A stretch of DNA of 64,000 bases from Hydrogenophaga sp. SL48 (lineage in GTDB: Bacteria; Pseudomonadota; Gammaproteobacteria; Burkholderiales; Burkholderiaceae_C), in assembly GCF_021729865.1 (NCBI RefSeq), contig NZ_CP063400.1, forward strand, positions 2,976,001 to 3,040,000, written 5' to 3'. Positions 35,654 to 47,024 of the stretch are shown one piece after another. Each line of letters opens with the position of its first letter. The stretch's first letter is position 1. The notes beneath the pieces are model-generated. The model made no database searches and was not told the DNA's origin. It saw only the letters and a program-made list of their open reading frames with translations. Position numbers and translations under genes: made by a program.

Positions 35654-36829
35654 ATGACCCTTGCCGCCCCCCACCTCAACCCCGTGGTCGCCCTGCTGGG
35701 CCGCCGCCTGCGCCTGGCCGTGATCGGCGGCGGGCCGGGCTCCTTCATCGGCCCCATGCACCGCCAGGCCGCGCGGCTGGACGACCGCTATCAGATCGTG
35801 GCCGCGGCGATGTCGTCGGACGCACAGCGCTCGGTGGCCGCCGGCGCGCAACTCGGCCTGCCCGCCGACCGCTGCCACCCCGACGCGCTGACGCTGATGG
35901 CCACTGAGGCGGCGCGCGCCGACGGCGCCGAGGTGGTGGCGATCATGACGCCCAACGACAGCCACTTTCCCTACGCGATGGCGGCGCTCGGCCACGGTTT
36001 CGACGTGATCTGCGACAAGCCCATGACCAACACCCTGGCCGAAGCGGCACAACTGCGAGAGAAGGCCCAGGCGAGTGGCCTCGTGTTCTGCCTCACGCAC
36101 AACTACAGCGGCTACCCCATGGTGCGTCAGGCCCGCGCGATGGTGGCCGAAGGCCAGCTCGGCGAGGTCCGCATGGTGCAGGTCGAGTACGTCCAGGGCG
36201 GTCGCGCCAAGCCTGGCCCGGGCCGCGTGGCCTGGAAGACCGACCCGGCGCGCGGCGGGCCGTCGCTGGTCATGGGCGACATCGGCACCCACGCCCACCA
36301 GCTGCTGCGCTTCGTCACCGGGCAGGAGGTGGAGCAGGTCGCGGCCGAACTGGGCTGCGTGGTGCCCGATCGCACGGCGCACGACTTCGCGGGCGCGCTG
36401 CTGCGGCTGGACGGCGGCGCGCGCGGCAGCTTCTGGGTCACGCAGGCGGCGGCTGGCGTGGAGAACAGCCTGCGCATCCGCGTGAGCGGCTCGCGCGGCA
36501 CGCTGGAGTGGCAGCAGGAACACCCGCAGGTGCTGAGCTTCAAGCCGCTGGACGCGCCCGCGCAGCTGCTCACACCGCGCGGCCCGGGCACGCTGCCGCT
36601 GGCGCTGCGATCCACGCGCGTGGCCGCTGGCCACCCCGAAGGGTTCCCCGAGGCCTTCGCCAACCTGTATTCGGACGCGGCCGAGGCCATCGCCGCGCGG
36701 CGAGCCGGCCAGACACCCGACCCGCTGGCCTTGCACTTCCCCAACGCGCACGACGGCTGGATGGGCATGCGTTTTGTCGATGCGGTGATCCGCTCCAGCG
36801 CCGACGGCGGTGCGTGGACGGCGGCCTGA
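35654..36829 (+). CDS. Gfo/Idh/MocA-family oxidoreductase
   Basis: 391 residues from ATG 35654. The Rossmann motif LAVIGGGPGSFIG and the EKP-like DKPMTNTLAEA motif (VICDKPMTN) are present, with the His-containing GDIGTHAHQLLRF catalytic region. NAD(P)-dependent sugar or inositol-type dehydrogenase; substrate not deducible. The M23 peptidase gene starts within its stop (TGATG). Confidence 0.92.
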   Translation: MTLAAPHLNPVVALLGRRLRLAVIGGGPGSFIGPMHRQAARLDDRYQIVAAAMSSDAQRSVAAGAQLGLPADRCHPDALTLMATEAARADGAEVVAIMTPNDSHFPYAMAALGHGFDVICDKPMTNTLAEAAQLREKAQASGLVFCLTHNYSGYPMVRQARAMVAEGQLGEVRMVQVEYVQGGRAKPGPGRVAWKTDPARGGPSLVMGDIGTHAHQLLRFVTGQEVEQVAAELGCVVPDRTAHDFAGALLRLDGGARGSFWVTQAAAGVENSLRIRVSGSRGTLEWQQEHPQVLSFKPLDAPAQLLTPRGPGTLPLALRSTRVAAGHPEGFPEAFANLYSDAAEAIAARRAGQTPDPLALHFPNAHDGWMGMRFVDAVIRSSADGGAWTAA

Positions 36830-37680
36830 TGCGCGCCCCGAGCTTTCACCGACGGGCCGTGCTGCTCGGCGCCGCGGGCCTCGCGCTCGATGCGCTCCCG
36901 GCGTGGGCCAGCGCCGATGGCCACGCCTGGCCCATGGCGTCGGCCGTGCCTGGCGGCGTGGCCCACGTGCCGCTCGGGCCAGCCAGCCAGCGCCCGGCCG
37001 CGTTGGCGGGCGAGCTGCCCCTGCTCGTGCTCGGCGACCCGGCGGGGTGGACCGCGCTGGTCGGTATCCCGCTGGCGGCCGAACCGGGCGAGGCGCGCAT
37101 CGCGGTGCCGGTTGATGGCGGCGCACCGCGCGAGCTGGCCTACCGCGTGGCCCCCAAACGCTACGCCGAGCAGCGCCTGAAGGTGGCGCCCAGGACGGTG
37201 GACCTGTCGCCGGACGACCTCGCGCGCTTCGAGCGCGAGCGCGACCACCAGCAACGGGTGATCGCGACCTTCAGCGAGCCCCTGCCAACAACGTTGCGCA
37301 TGCGCGTGCCCACGCCGGGGCGGCGCTCCAGCTCCTTCGGCCTGCGGCGGCTGTTCAACGGTCAGGGGCGCAACCCGCACAGCGGCATGGACATCGCCGC
37401 CCCGCAGGGCGCACCGGTGGTGGCACCGCTGGCGGGCCGGGTGATCGACACCGGCGACTACTTTTTCAACGGCCAGACCGTCTGGCTCGACCACGGTGGC
37501 GGTCTGCTCAGCATGGTCTGCCATCTGAGCGCCATCGCCGTGCGGGTCGGCGACGCGGTGCCGGCGGGCGCGCGCCTGGGCGCGGTGGGCGCGACCGGCC
37601 GCGTCACCGGGCCGCATTTGCACTGGGGCGTGATGCTCAACCGTGCGATGGTGGACCCGGCGTTGTTTATTGACGGATAA
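36829..37680 (+). CDS. M23-family zinc metallopeptidase
   Basis: 283 residues. Signal-like N-terminus with an RR (FHRRAVLLGAAGLALDAL), so possibly Tat-exported. The LytM domain is at about 155-275, with zinc ligands in NPHSGMDIA (His, Asp) and GPHLHWGV (HxH). Periplasmic peptidoglycan hydrolase or its regulator. Translationally coupled to the oxidoreductase gene. Confidence 0.93.
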   Translation: MRAPSFHRRAVLLGAAGLALDALPAWASADGHAWPMASAVPGGVAHVPLGPASQRPAALAGELPLLVLGDPAGWTALVGIPLAAEPGEARIAVPVDGGAPRELAYRVAPKRYAEQRLKVAPRTVDLSPDDLARFERERDHQQRVIATFSEPLPTTLRMRVPTPGRRSSSFGLRRLFNGQGRNPHSGMDIAAPQGAPVVAPLAGRVIDTGDYFFNGQTVWLDHGGGLLSMVCHLSAIAVRVGDAVPAGARLGAVGATGRVTGPHLHWGVMLNRAMVDPALFIDG

Positions 37681-37775
37681 GTCGCGGATTCGCCGGGGAA
37701 ATGACGAAAGATCGCAGCGAATGCAGGCAAAATGCGGGCCTGCCCACCCCCTGCCCGCCCGCTCTGGAGACTCTT

Positions 37776-38009
37776 TTGACCCGCGCCCTGTTTGCCCTCG
37801 CCGCCGCCGGCCTCCTGCTGACCGCCTGCTCCACGTCCAAGCCCTACTGGTTCAAGAACGAAGTCAGCGCCTTTGACACCGCCAACATCGAGTCCGAATG
37901 CAAGTTCCAGACGGGGTTGAGCAAGGTCAAGGAAGACCAGGCCGAGGAACTGGTCAAACACTGCATGCAGGCCAAGGGCTTTCGCCAGCGCTCGGACAAG
38001 CCCAACTGA
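37776..38009 (+). CDS. Small lipoprotein with TTG start
   Basis: 77 residues. The TTG at 37776 is chosen because GGAG lies 6 nt upstream and it yields MTRALFALAAAGLLLTAC, a clean signal peptide with lipobox; a longer ATG frame lacks this. The mature part (STSKPYWFKNE, two further Cys) has no known domain. Followed by a terminator. Confidence 0.7.
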   Translation: MTRALFALAAAGLLLTACSTSKPYWFKNEVSAFDTANIESECKFQTGLSKVKEDQAEELVKHCMQAKGFRQRSDKPN

Positions 38010-38028
38010 GCACCTCCCAGCCACAAAG

Positions 38029-38056
38029 AAAAAGCCCCGCAGTGCGGGGCTTTTTT
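38029..38056. terminator. Intrinsic terminator shared by the small lipoprotein gene and serS
   Basis: AAAAAGCCCCGC and GCGGGGCTTTTT around a 3-nt loop, with T-run/A-run on both sides, so it can act in both directions between convergent genes. Confidence 0.92.
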
Positions 38057-38075
38057 CATGGGCGTTTGAGTGCCA

Positions 38076-40485
<2,410 letters not shown>

Positions 40486-40514
40486 ACAGAAAAGTCCTCG
40501 GCGTGAAGTGCTGC

Positions 40515-40594
40515 AACCCAGGGCATCGCGGAACCGGCTTTGCCGGGCCGCAGATGCTGCCCCCTGGGGGGTGACGCGAAGCGGCGCAGGGGGG
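40515..40594 (+). repeat. Dispersed GC-rich 3'-end repeat, copy 4
   Basis: Belongs to the FKBP gene (stop at 40595-40597). Reading out: CCCCCCTGCGCCGCTTCGCG, CCCCCCAGGGGG, CCCGGCAAAGCCGG, closing CCCTGGG. The C-run overlaps the stop. Confidence 0.87.
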
Positions 40595-41044
40595 TCAATC
40601 CAAAACTCCAATCAGCTGGACTTCAAACTTCACTGGCTGGCCCGCCAGCGGGTGGTTGAAGTCGAACAGCACGGCGCCGTCTTCGCGCACCTCGACCGCC
40701 GAGCCGGCGTAGCTGCCCAGGCCATCGGGCGTGGGGAACTGCACCACGTCGCCGGCCACGTACTGTTCGTGCGGGTCGCCCAGCTCGCTCAGCAGCTTGC
40801 GCGCGACCCACTGGACCATCTCGGGCTGGCGCTCGCCGAAAGCTTCGCCGGCGGCCAGCTCGATCACGGTGCGCGTGCCCTCCTCCAGACCCAGCAGGCG
40901 CTGCTCGATGGCCGGCGACAACTGTCCCGAGCCCAGGCTCAAGGTGGCGGGCTGCCCCTCGAACGTGTCGATGATCACCTGGCCCTGCGGACCGGACATG
41001 CGGTAGTGCAGGGTGAGAAAAGAGCCGTCTTGGACTTGGGTCAT
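40595..41044 (-). CDS. FKBP-type peptidyl-prolyl isomerase, SlyD/SlpA-like
   Basis: 149 residues from ATG 41044. FKBP domain with [20 protein letters not shown] and the [12 protein letters not shown] and [15 protein letters not shown] segments typical of the SlyD/FkpB (SlpA) branch; no C-terminal metal-binding His-rich tail. Cytosolic chaperone/isomerase. ispH lies downstream, the same order as the fkpB-ispH pair of E. coli. Confidence 0.92.
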   Translation of the reverse strand: MTQVQDGSFLTLHYRMSGPQGQVIIDTFEGQPATLSLGSGQLSPAIEQRLLGLEEGTRTVIELAAGEAFGERQPEMVQWVARKLLSELGDPHEQYVAGDVVQFPTPDGLGSYAGSAVEVREDGAVLFDFNHPLAGQPVKFEVQLIGVLD

Positions 41045-41164
41045 GGACAAATGGGGGATGAAACAGAGGGGATGGTGGACCGAAACCGCGGAAAACCGCC
41101 GGTTCGTGCCCGCCACGCAACAGCCGCTATTGTAAAAAGCGGGCACACCCAGGGAACAACTCAC

Positions 41165-41857
41165 ATGAATGGCCTTGCCAGCACCGGACTCAAGAGCCTG
41201 CCGAGCGACGCGCGACCGCGCGAAAAACTGCTCGCACGCGGCCCCTCGGCCCTGAGCGATGCCGAGTTGCTGGCCCTGCTGCTGCGCACCGGCATGGCCG
41301 GCAAACACGTGATCCAGCTCGCCCAGGAGCTGCTCGACCGCTTCGGTGGCGTGGGCGGCCTGCTGCACACCGGCGCCGAAGCGCTGAAGGTGATCAAGGG
41401 CCTGGGGCCGGCCAAACGCGCCGAGGTGGTGGCGGTGCTGGAACTGGCTCGCCGGGCGCTGGCACAGGAGCTGCAGCAGAAGCCCTTGTTCGACAGCCCG
41501 AAAGCGGTGCGCGAGTACCTGCAACTGCAGCTGGGCGCCAAAGCGCACGAGGTGTTTGCTGTGCTGTTCCTCGACAGCCAGAACCGCCTGATCGCGCTCG
41601 AAGAGCTGTTTCGCGGCACCCTCACCCAGACCAGCGTGTACCCCAGGGAGGTGGTGCTTAGGGCCCTGCACCACCACGCGGCTTCGGTGGTGCTGGCGCA
41701 CAACCACCCCAGCGGCGAAGCCCGCCCCTCGCGCGCCGACGAGGCGCTCACGCAGACGCTCAAGGCGGCACTGGCGCTGGTGGACGTGCGGGTGCTCGAC
41801 CATTTCATCGTCACACGGGATCAAGCGGCGTCCATGGCAGAGCTCGGTCTGATTTGA
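41165..41857 (+). CDS. radC: RadC family JAMM-domain protein
   Basis: 230 residues from ATG 41165. N-terminal helix-hairpin-helix ([13 protein letters not shown]), then the JAMM zinc motif HNHPSG...D with an upstream Glu (ALEELFRG). Despite the name, a DNA-repair function is unproven in the family. Divergent from the FKBP gene. Repeat copy 5 follows its stop. Confidence 0.96.
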   Translation: MNGLASTGLKSLPSDARPREKLLARGPSALSDAELLALLLRTGMAGKHVIQLAQELLDRFGGVGGLLHTGAEALKVIKGLGPAKRAEVVAVLELARRALAQELQQKPLFDSPKAVREYLQLQLGAKAHEVFAVLFLDSQNRLIALEELFRGTLTQTSVYPREVVLRALHHHAASVVLAHNHPSGEARPSRADEALTQTLKAALALVDVRVLDHFIVTRDQAASMAELGLI

Positions 41858-41932
41858 CCCCCCTGCGCCGCTGAGCGGCTTCCCCCCTTGGGGGACCACA
41901 CCCTTGGACCGGCGAAGCCGGATCTTCGGTGT
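41858..41932 (-). repeat. Dispersed GC-rich 3'-end repeat, copy 5
   Basis: Starts at the radC stop: CCCCCCTGCGCCGC, GGCTTCCCCCCTTGGGGG, then CCGGCGAAGCCGG. The closing part is more diverged (GTGCTGGGTTG). Confidence 0.82.
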
Positions 41933-42034
41933 GTGCTGGGTTGGGCACGCGCTCCGGCTGCCTCTGGGCCATCTTGCTCGGCAATGCCGGCTTCAAGGCA
42001 TTGGTTACTCCTCCTGCGCGAGAATCGCGCCACC

Positions 42035-42676
42035 ATGAAACTGCGCTCGCTGTCCGAACTCAAGACGCTGCAGCAGGTGATCGCCCAGCGGGCGGCCGCC
42101 GAGGCGGCGGCGCGCGAGGCGGAGCGCCTGCGCCTGCAGCGGCTGGACCGTGAGAAGCGACTGTTTGAACTGGCGGTCGGCCCGGTGCGGCCGCTGTCCG
42201 CTGCGCGGCGCGCGGTGCACCCGCCGCGCCATGTGCCACCCGAGCCGCGACAGCGCCAGCTCGACGAAGACGCCGTGATGCGCGAGGCCCTGTCGGACGA
42301 TTTCGATGTGGAAACGCTGCTGCACACCGATGACCAGCTGAGCTACCACTGCCATGGGCTGGGGCCGGACGTGATGCGCAAACTGCGCGAAGGCCACTGG
42401 AGCATCCAGCGCCAGATCGACCTGCACGGCCTGCGGGTGGACGAAGCACGCGAGGCGCTGGGCCGCTTCGTTCGCGAGTCGCACCAGCTGGGCCTGCGCT
42501 GCGTGCGCGTGGTGCACGGCAAGGGCCTGGGCTCGCCGGGCCGCGCGCCGGTGCTCAAGGGCCGGGTGCTGCGCTGGCTGGTGCAGAAGAAGGAAGTGAT
42601 GGCTTTCGTTCAGGCGCGGCCGGCCGAGGGCGGGGCCGGGGCGCTGGTGGTGCTGCTCAAGTCTGTGGGGCGCTGA
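42035..42676 (+). CDS. Smr-domain protein (SmrA/MutS2-type)
   Basis: 213 residues from ATG 42035. N-terminal charged coiled coil (about 12-45), linker, and a C-terminal Smr domain (about 125-213) with IDLHGLRVDEAREAL and VVHGKGLGSPG. Smr domains have endonuclease or RNA-cleaving activity; the DLHGL and HGKG motifs are intact. Bacterial SmrA/SmrB-type proteins may act on colliding ribosomes; which branch this belongs to is not clear. Confidence 0.9.
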   Translation: MKLRSLSELKTLQQVIAQRAAAEAAAREAERLRLQRLDREKRLFELAVGPVRPLSAARRAVHPPRHVPPEPRQRQLDEDAVMREALSDDFDVETLLHTDDQLSYHCHGLGPDVMRKLREGHWSIQRQIDLHGLRVDEAREALGRFVRESHQLGLRCVRVVHGKGLGSPGRAPVLKGRVLRWLVQKKEVMAFVQARPAEGGAGALVVLLKSVGR

Positions 42677-42740
42677 GCGCCTTGGGTTTCGCCCTTCGGC
42701 GCATGTTGCGGGTGGGCAGGGGCAGGTGGTCCGGGTGCTC

Positions 42741-43042
42741 GTTCTCCATCCCACCTCTCGGGCGGCTGCGAGGGTGCGCTGCCGTTGCTTCATCAACACC
42801 GTTGCAGCGCGCACGCTCTGTGGCAACGGCGAATGGGGACTGCGCCCGCTCACCCAAACCACCTGCCCCGACGTGATGTTTGAGCGAGCCCGCTGGCACG
42901 CCCTTCTGTGTTTGAGGACGATGGCGGCTGCCCCGGGCGCAGGCCCCATTCGCCGTTGCCACAGAGGGCGCGCACCCGTTCAGGGTTGACGCCGTAGCGG
43001 CTGCGCGCACAACCATCCGACGGCGAGCGTGGGCCGGAGAAC
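42741..43042. repeat. Long imperfect inverted repeat in a gene-free region
   Basis: Arms of about 98 bp (42741-42838 and 42944-43042) around a 105-bp centre. The innermost 23 bp (42816-42838 with 42944-42966) are perfectly complementary; outward the arms match with scattered changes and start at GTTCTCC / GGAGAAC. It occupies most of the 474-bp stretch (42677-43150) between convergent genes. No ORF inside looks coding. It resembles a miniature mobile element or a large hairpin terminator. Confidence 0.8.
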
Positions 43043-43150
43043 GGGGGTGACGCCATCGGCCTGCGCGAGGTGCGACGGAGCAAGCGCGAGGAGAGAGGAA
43101 GCCTCTGCACCCACCACAAGCCGTGGCTCGCCAGAAACCCACGGAAGGCT

Positions 43151-43558
43151 TCAGGCAGGCGTGTTGCGCATCCAGTCGGCGGTCTTGAAGAAGCTGTCTT
43201 TCAACCGGCCCCTCAGATCCTCAGGCACCCCGGTCTCGCCCATCGCCTGGTCCATGCACGCCAGCCACTGGTCACGCTCGACGATGCCGATGGCAAACGG
43301 CATGTGGCGCATGCGCAGGCGCGGGTGGCCGAAGCGCTCTTCGTAGTGCGACGGGCCGCCCAGCCAGCCGCACAAAAACCAGTGCAGCTTCTGCCGCGCG
43401 TCGTCCAGCGTGCTGCCGTGCGCGGCGCGCAGTTCGCGGTAACCCGGCTCGATGTCCATCAGGTCGTAGAAGCGGTCCACCAGCGCCCGCACGCGGGCTT
43501 CGCCGCCGATCCATTCAAACGGGGTGGTGGGGGAAACGGGAGATTCAGAAGCGTTCAT
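43151..43558 (-). CDS. Group II truncated haemoglobin
   Basis: 135 residues from ATG 43558. 2-over-2 globin with WLGGPSHYEERFGHPRLRMR (two neighbouring pieces) and the proximal-His context RHMPFAIG, a typical group II truncated haemoglobin. Binds O2/NO; role in oxygen or NO handling is inferred. It lies 6 nt after the stop of the FtsX-type permease gene. Confidence 0.93.
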   Translation of the reverse strand: MNASESPVSPTTPFEWIGGEARVRALVDRFYDLMDIEPGYRELRAAHGSTLDDARQKLHWFLCGWLGGPSHYEERFGHPRLRMRHMPFAIGIVERDQWLACMDQAMGETGVPEDLRGRLKDSFFKTADWMRNTPA

Positions 43559-43563
43559 CGGGG

Positions 43564-46095
43564 TCACACCGCGGCGCGGCGCAAGGTTTCAACAACGGGG
43601 GTTCGCAACACGCTGCGCAGGCCCCACCAGCCAGCCATCAGCGCCAGCACACCGCCCGCCAACGCGCCGCCCAGCGGCACCCAGAGCGACGGCTGCCAGC
43701 TGAATTCGAACACGAAGCGCGCCAGCGCCCAGCCCACGCCCATCGCCACCACCGAGGCCAGCAGGCCCGCGAGCAGGCCCACGCCCAACAGCTCGATGCG
43801 CTGCACGTCGCGCAGCAGCTTCGAGCTGGCGCCCACGGCCCGCAGCACCGCGAACTCGCGCTCGCGTTCGCCGCGCGTGGCGGTGATCGTGGCCAGCAGC
43901 ACCACCAGCCCGGCGGCGAGTGCGAAGGCGAACAGAAATTCGACCGCGCGGATCACCTGGCCCAGCACGCGCTGCACCTGCGCGATGGTCTGGCTCATGT
44001 CCACGTTGGTGATGTTCGGGAATTGCCGCACCAGCGTGTTGTCGAAGCGCTTGTCGCTGTCGGCCACGCGGTAAGCGCTGATGTAGGTGACGGGCACGTC
44101 GGGCATCTCCGCGAGCGGGAAGATGACGAAGAAGTTGACGCGCATGGAACCCCAGTCCACCTTGCGCAGGCTGGTGATGCGGCCGTTCACGGCCACGCCG
44201 GCCATGTCGAAGCCCAGCGTGTCGCCCAGCTTGAGGCCCAGCTCCTCCGCCAGGCCCTCTTCCACGCTCAGGCCGTCGGCCTCGTTGGCGGTCCACCGGC
44301 CCTGCACCACCTCGTTGTGCGGCGGCTGCACCTCGGTGTGCGAGAGGTTGAACTCGCGCTCCACCAGGCGCTGCGCGCGCTCGCTCTCGTAGCTGTCGGG
44401 CTGCACCGGCTGGCCGTTGACCGACACCAGGCGGCCGCGAATCATCGGGTACCAGTCGAACTTGGCGATGCCTCCGTCGCGCAGCGCCTGCTGGAAGGCC
44501 GCGCCCTGCTCGGGCTGCACGTTGATGACGAACCGGTTGGGCGCGTCGGGCGGTGTGGCGTTGCGCCAGCTGGCGATGAGGTCGGTGCGCAGCAGCACCA
44601 GCAGCACCAGCGCGAGCAGGCCCACGGCCAGCGAGCTGATCTGAACCACGGCATAGGCCGGGCGCGCCGAGAGCTGGCGCGTGGCGAGCACCAGCGCGCG
44701 CGGCGCGGTGGTTTCGTTCACGCTGCGCCGCAGCAGCCACACGGCGCCCCAGCTGACCAGGGCGAACACCGCGACCGCCACGGCAAAGCCGCCCACGGCG
44801 ATGCCACCGAGCTTGAGATCGCGGCTGGCGGCCAGCAGCAGCACCGCAAAACCCGCCACGCCCAGGCCCAGCACGGCCAGCGTCGCGGGCTTGAGCTGGC
44901 CCACGTCGCGACGGATCACGCGCAGCGGCGGCACCTGCGCCAGCTGCAGCACCGGCGGCAGGCCGAAGGCCAGCATCAGCGTGAGCCCCATGCCCAGGCC
45001 CAGCAACACCGGCCAGACGCTCGCGGCCGGCAAGGCCGATTCGACCAGCCCCGCCAGCAGCAGCACGAACACATGATGAAAGGCGTAGCCGGCGAGCACG
45101 CCCAGCACGCTGGCCGCGAGACCGACCACGATGAACTCGAAGGCGTAGGCACGCGCCATCGCGCCCTGCGACAGGCCGAGCACGCGCATCATGGCGCAGT
45201 CGTCGAGGTGGCGCTGCGCGAAGCCCCGCGCCGCGATCGCGACCGCCACGGCGGACAGCAGGGCCGCCAGCAGCGCGACGAGGTTGAGGAATTTTTCGGC
45301 GCGCGCCAGCGTCTGCTGCATCTCGGGCCGCCCGCCTTCGAGCGACTCCAGGCGCAGGCCCCGCACCTCGGGCTTGGCGATCTCGGCCTCGGCCCAGGTC
45401 ACGAAGCGCTTGACCGCGGCGTCGTTCCCGGCCACCGCGATCCGGTGGTTCAACCGGCTCGCGGGCTGCACCAGGCCGGTGGCCGGCAGGTCGGCGGCGT
45501 TGATCATCACGCGCGGCGCGAAGCTCATGAAACCCGCGCCCCGGTCGGGCTCGACCACGATGACCTTGGCCAACGTGAAGCTCGAATCCCCCAGCAGCAA
45601 CGGCTGGCCTATCTTCAGGTCGAGCGCGGCCAGCAAGGCCGCATCGACCCAGACCGTGCCCGGCGCCGGAATGTCGCGCGTGACCCCATCGGCGGCTTCG
45701 GGCGCGTCCGCCACCCGCAAGGCGCCGCGCAGCGGGTAACCGGGCGCCACCGACTTCAGCGCCACCAGCCGAGCCGCACCGCCGTCTTCGTCGCGCGCCC
45801 GGCCCATGGTGGGAAAGCCCAGCGTCTGCACCGTCTGCAGGCCCAGGCTGCGCGCCTGCTCCTCAAAGGCCGGCGGGGGCGCGTTGTCGCTCTGGATCAC
45901 CGCATCGCCACCGATCAGCGCCCGCGCGTCCCGCGTCAACCCACCCTGCAACCGGTCGGCAAAAAACCCCACCGCCGTCAGCGCCGCCACCGCCAGCGTC
46001 ACCGCCAGCAGCAGCAACCGCAATTCACCCGCGCGCCAGTCGCGCCAAAGGGAACGCCAGCCGAGTTGCCAGAAGGAAGGGGGTCGATGGTCCAT
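43564..46095 (-). CDS. FtsX-family ABC transporter permease (YbbP-like)
   Basis: 843 residues, about ten TM segments. One TM near 25-45 followed by a large periplasmic domain (50-260), a first FtsX block of TMs (270-430), two further TMs near 445-500, a second periplasmic domain and the last FtsX block (about 715-830). E. coli YbbP works with the ATPase YbbA and is linked to lysophospholipase or lipoprotein-type functions. No ATPase gene is adjacent here, so the partner would be encoded elsewhere. Confidence 0.92.
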   Translation of the reverse strand: MDHRPPSFWQLGWRSLWRDWRAGELRLLLLAVTLAVAALTAVGFFADRLQGGLTRDARALIGGDAVIQSDNAPPPAFEEQARSLGLQTVQTLGFPTMGRARDEDGGAARLVALKSVAPGYPLRGALRVADAPEAADGVTRDIPAPGTVWVDAALLAALDLKIGQPLLLGDSSFTLAKVIVVEPDRGAGFMSFAPRVMINAADLPATGLVQPASRLNHRIAVAGNDAAVKRFVTWAEAEIAKPEVRGLRLESLEGGRPEMQQTLARAEKFLNLVALLAALLSAVAVAIAARGFAQRHLDDCAMMRVLGLSQGAMARAYAFEFIVVGLAASVLGVLAGYAFHHVFVLLLAGLVESALPAASVWPVLLGLGMGLTLMLAFGLPPVLQLAQVPPLRVIRRDVGQLKPATLAVLGLGVAGFAVLLLAASRDLKLGGIAVGGFAVAVAVFALVSWGAVWLLRRSVNETTAPRALVLATRQLSARPAYAVVQISSLAVGLLALVLLVLLRTDLIASWRNATPPDAPNRFVINVQPEQGAAFQQALRDGGIAKFDWYPMIRGRLVSVNGQPVQPDSYESERAQRLVEREFNLSHTEVQPPHNEVVQGRWTANEADGLSVEEGLAEELGLKLGDTLGFDMAGVAVNGRITSLRKVDWGSMRVNFFVIFPLAEMPDVPVTYISAYRVADSDKRFDNTLVRQFPNITNVDMSQTIAQVQRVLGQVIRAVEFLFAFALAAGLVVLLATITATRGEREREFAVLRAVGASSKLLRDVQRIELLGVGLLAGLLASVVAMGVGWALARFVFEFSWQPSLWVPLGGALAGGVLALMAGWWGLRSVLRTPVVETLRRAAV

Positions 46096-46249
46096 GGCGC
46101 GACCTTAACGCATCGGGTTGAACCGCACCCACGAAGGCAGCAATTCCCCGAGCGACGCGCCCGGAACCAGGACACGAAAAACCAACGAAAGGAGTTCGAT
46201 TCAAAAGCGCGGCGCATCCGGAGCGCGAGGCGCAGAAGCCGGGAACGCG

Positions 46250-46332
46250 GCGGGTCCGGCTCTGCCGGCCCGCTCGCGTTGCCCCTTGAGGGGCGGAGCC
46301 GGTTACACGCAGTGAACCGGCGATGGGGGTGG
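46250..46332 (+). repeat. Dispersed GC-rich 3'-end repeat, copy 6
   Basis: Belongs to upp (stop at 46335). Reading out: ACCACCCCCATCGCCGG, a diverged stem, CCCCTCAAGGGG, and CCGGCAGAGCCGG. More diverged than copies 2-4 but the order of elements is the same. Confidence 0.75.
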
Positions 46333-46334
46333 TT

Positions 46335-46967
46335 CTACTTCGTCCCGAAGATCCGGTCGCCCGCGTCGCCCAGGCCCGGCACGATGTAGCCGTGTTCGTT
46401 CAACTCACGGTCCACCGCCGGGGTGTAGATCGGCACGTCGGGGTGGGCGTCGTGGAAGGTCTTGATGCCCTGCGGGCAGGTCACGAGGCACACGAAGCGG
46501 ATCGAGCGAGGCTTGGTCTGTTTCAGCCGGTCCACGGCGGCCACGGCCGAGTTGCCGGTGGCCAGCATGGGGTCGAGCACGATCACGTCACGCTCTTCCA
46601 TGCCGCTGGGCATCTTGAAGTAGTACTCGACCGCCTGCAGCGTGGCCGGGTCGCGGTACAGGCCGATGTGGCCCACCCGTGCGCCGGGAATGACCTGCAG
46701 CATGCCATCGAGAAAACCGTTGCCCGCGCGCAGGATGGACGCGAGCACGACCTTCTTGCCGTCGATCACGCGCGACTGCATCTTCTCCAGCGGTGTCTCG
46801 ATCTCGATGGTCTGCATCGGCATCTCGCGCGTGATCTCGTAGGCCAGCAGGGCCGAGAGTTCGTGCACCAGCTCGCGGAAGCTCTTGGTGCTGGTGTCCT
46901 TGCGGCGCATCAGCGTGAGCTTGTGCTGCACCAGGGGGTGATCAATGATGTGGACGTCGCGGCTCAT
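46335..46967 (-). CDS. upp: Uracil phosphoribosyltransferase
   Basis: 210 residues. Salvage enzyme uracil + PRPP to UMP. PRPP-binding loop [19 protein letters not shown] and the uracil-binding [17 protein letters not shown] tail are intact. Length is standard. Confidence 0.98.
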   Translation of the reverse strand: MSRDVHIIDHPLVQHKLTLMRRKDTSTKSFRELVHELSALLAYEITREMPMQTIEIETPLEKMQSRVIDGKKVVLASILRAGNGFLDGMLQVIPGARVGHIGLYRDPATLQAVEYYFKMPSGMEERDVIVLDPMLATGNSAVAAVDRLKQTKPRSIRFVCLVTCPQGIKTFHDAHPDVPIYTPAVDRELNEHGYIVPGLGDAGDRIFGTK

Positions 46968-47024
46968 CGGCTAGGCTCTCTCGGCGGGTGGGGGCTGGCC
47001 CCAACGGCCGGCGTTGACCTGAGT

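Noticed and set aside
44023..46389. A 788-codon plus-strand open frame opposite the FtsX-type permease
   Set aside because: Gln/His/Arg-rich shadow of a real gene with clear TM and family motifs on the other strand.
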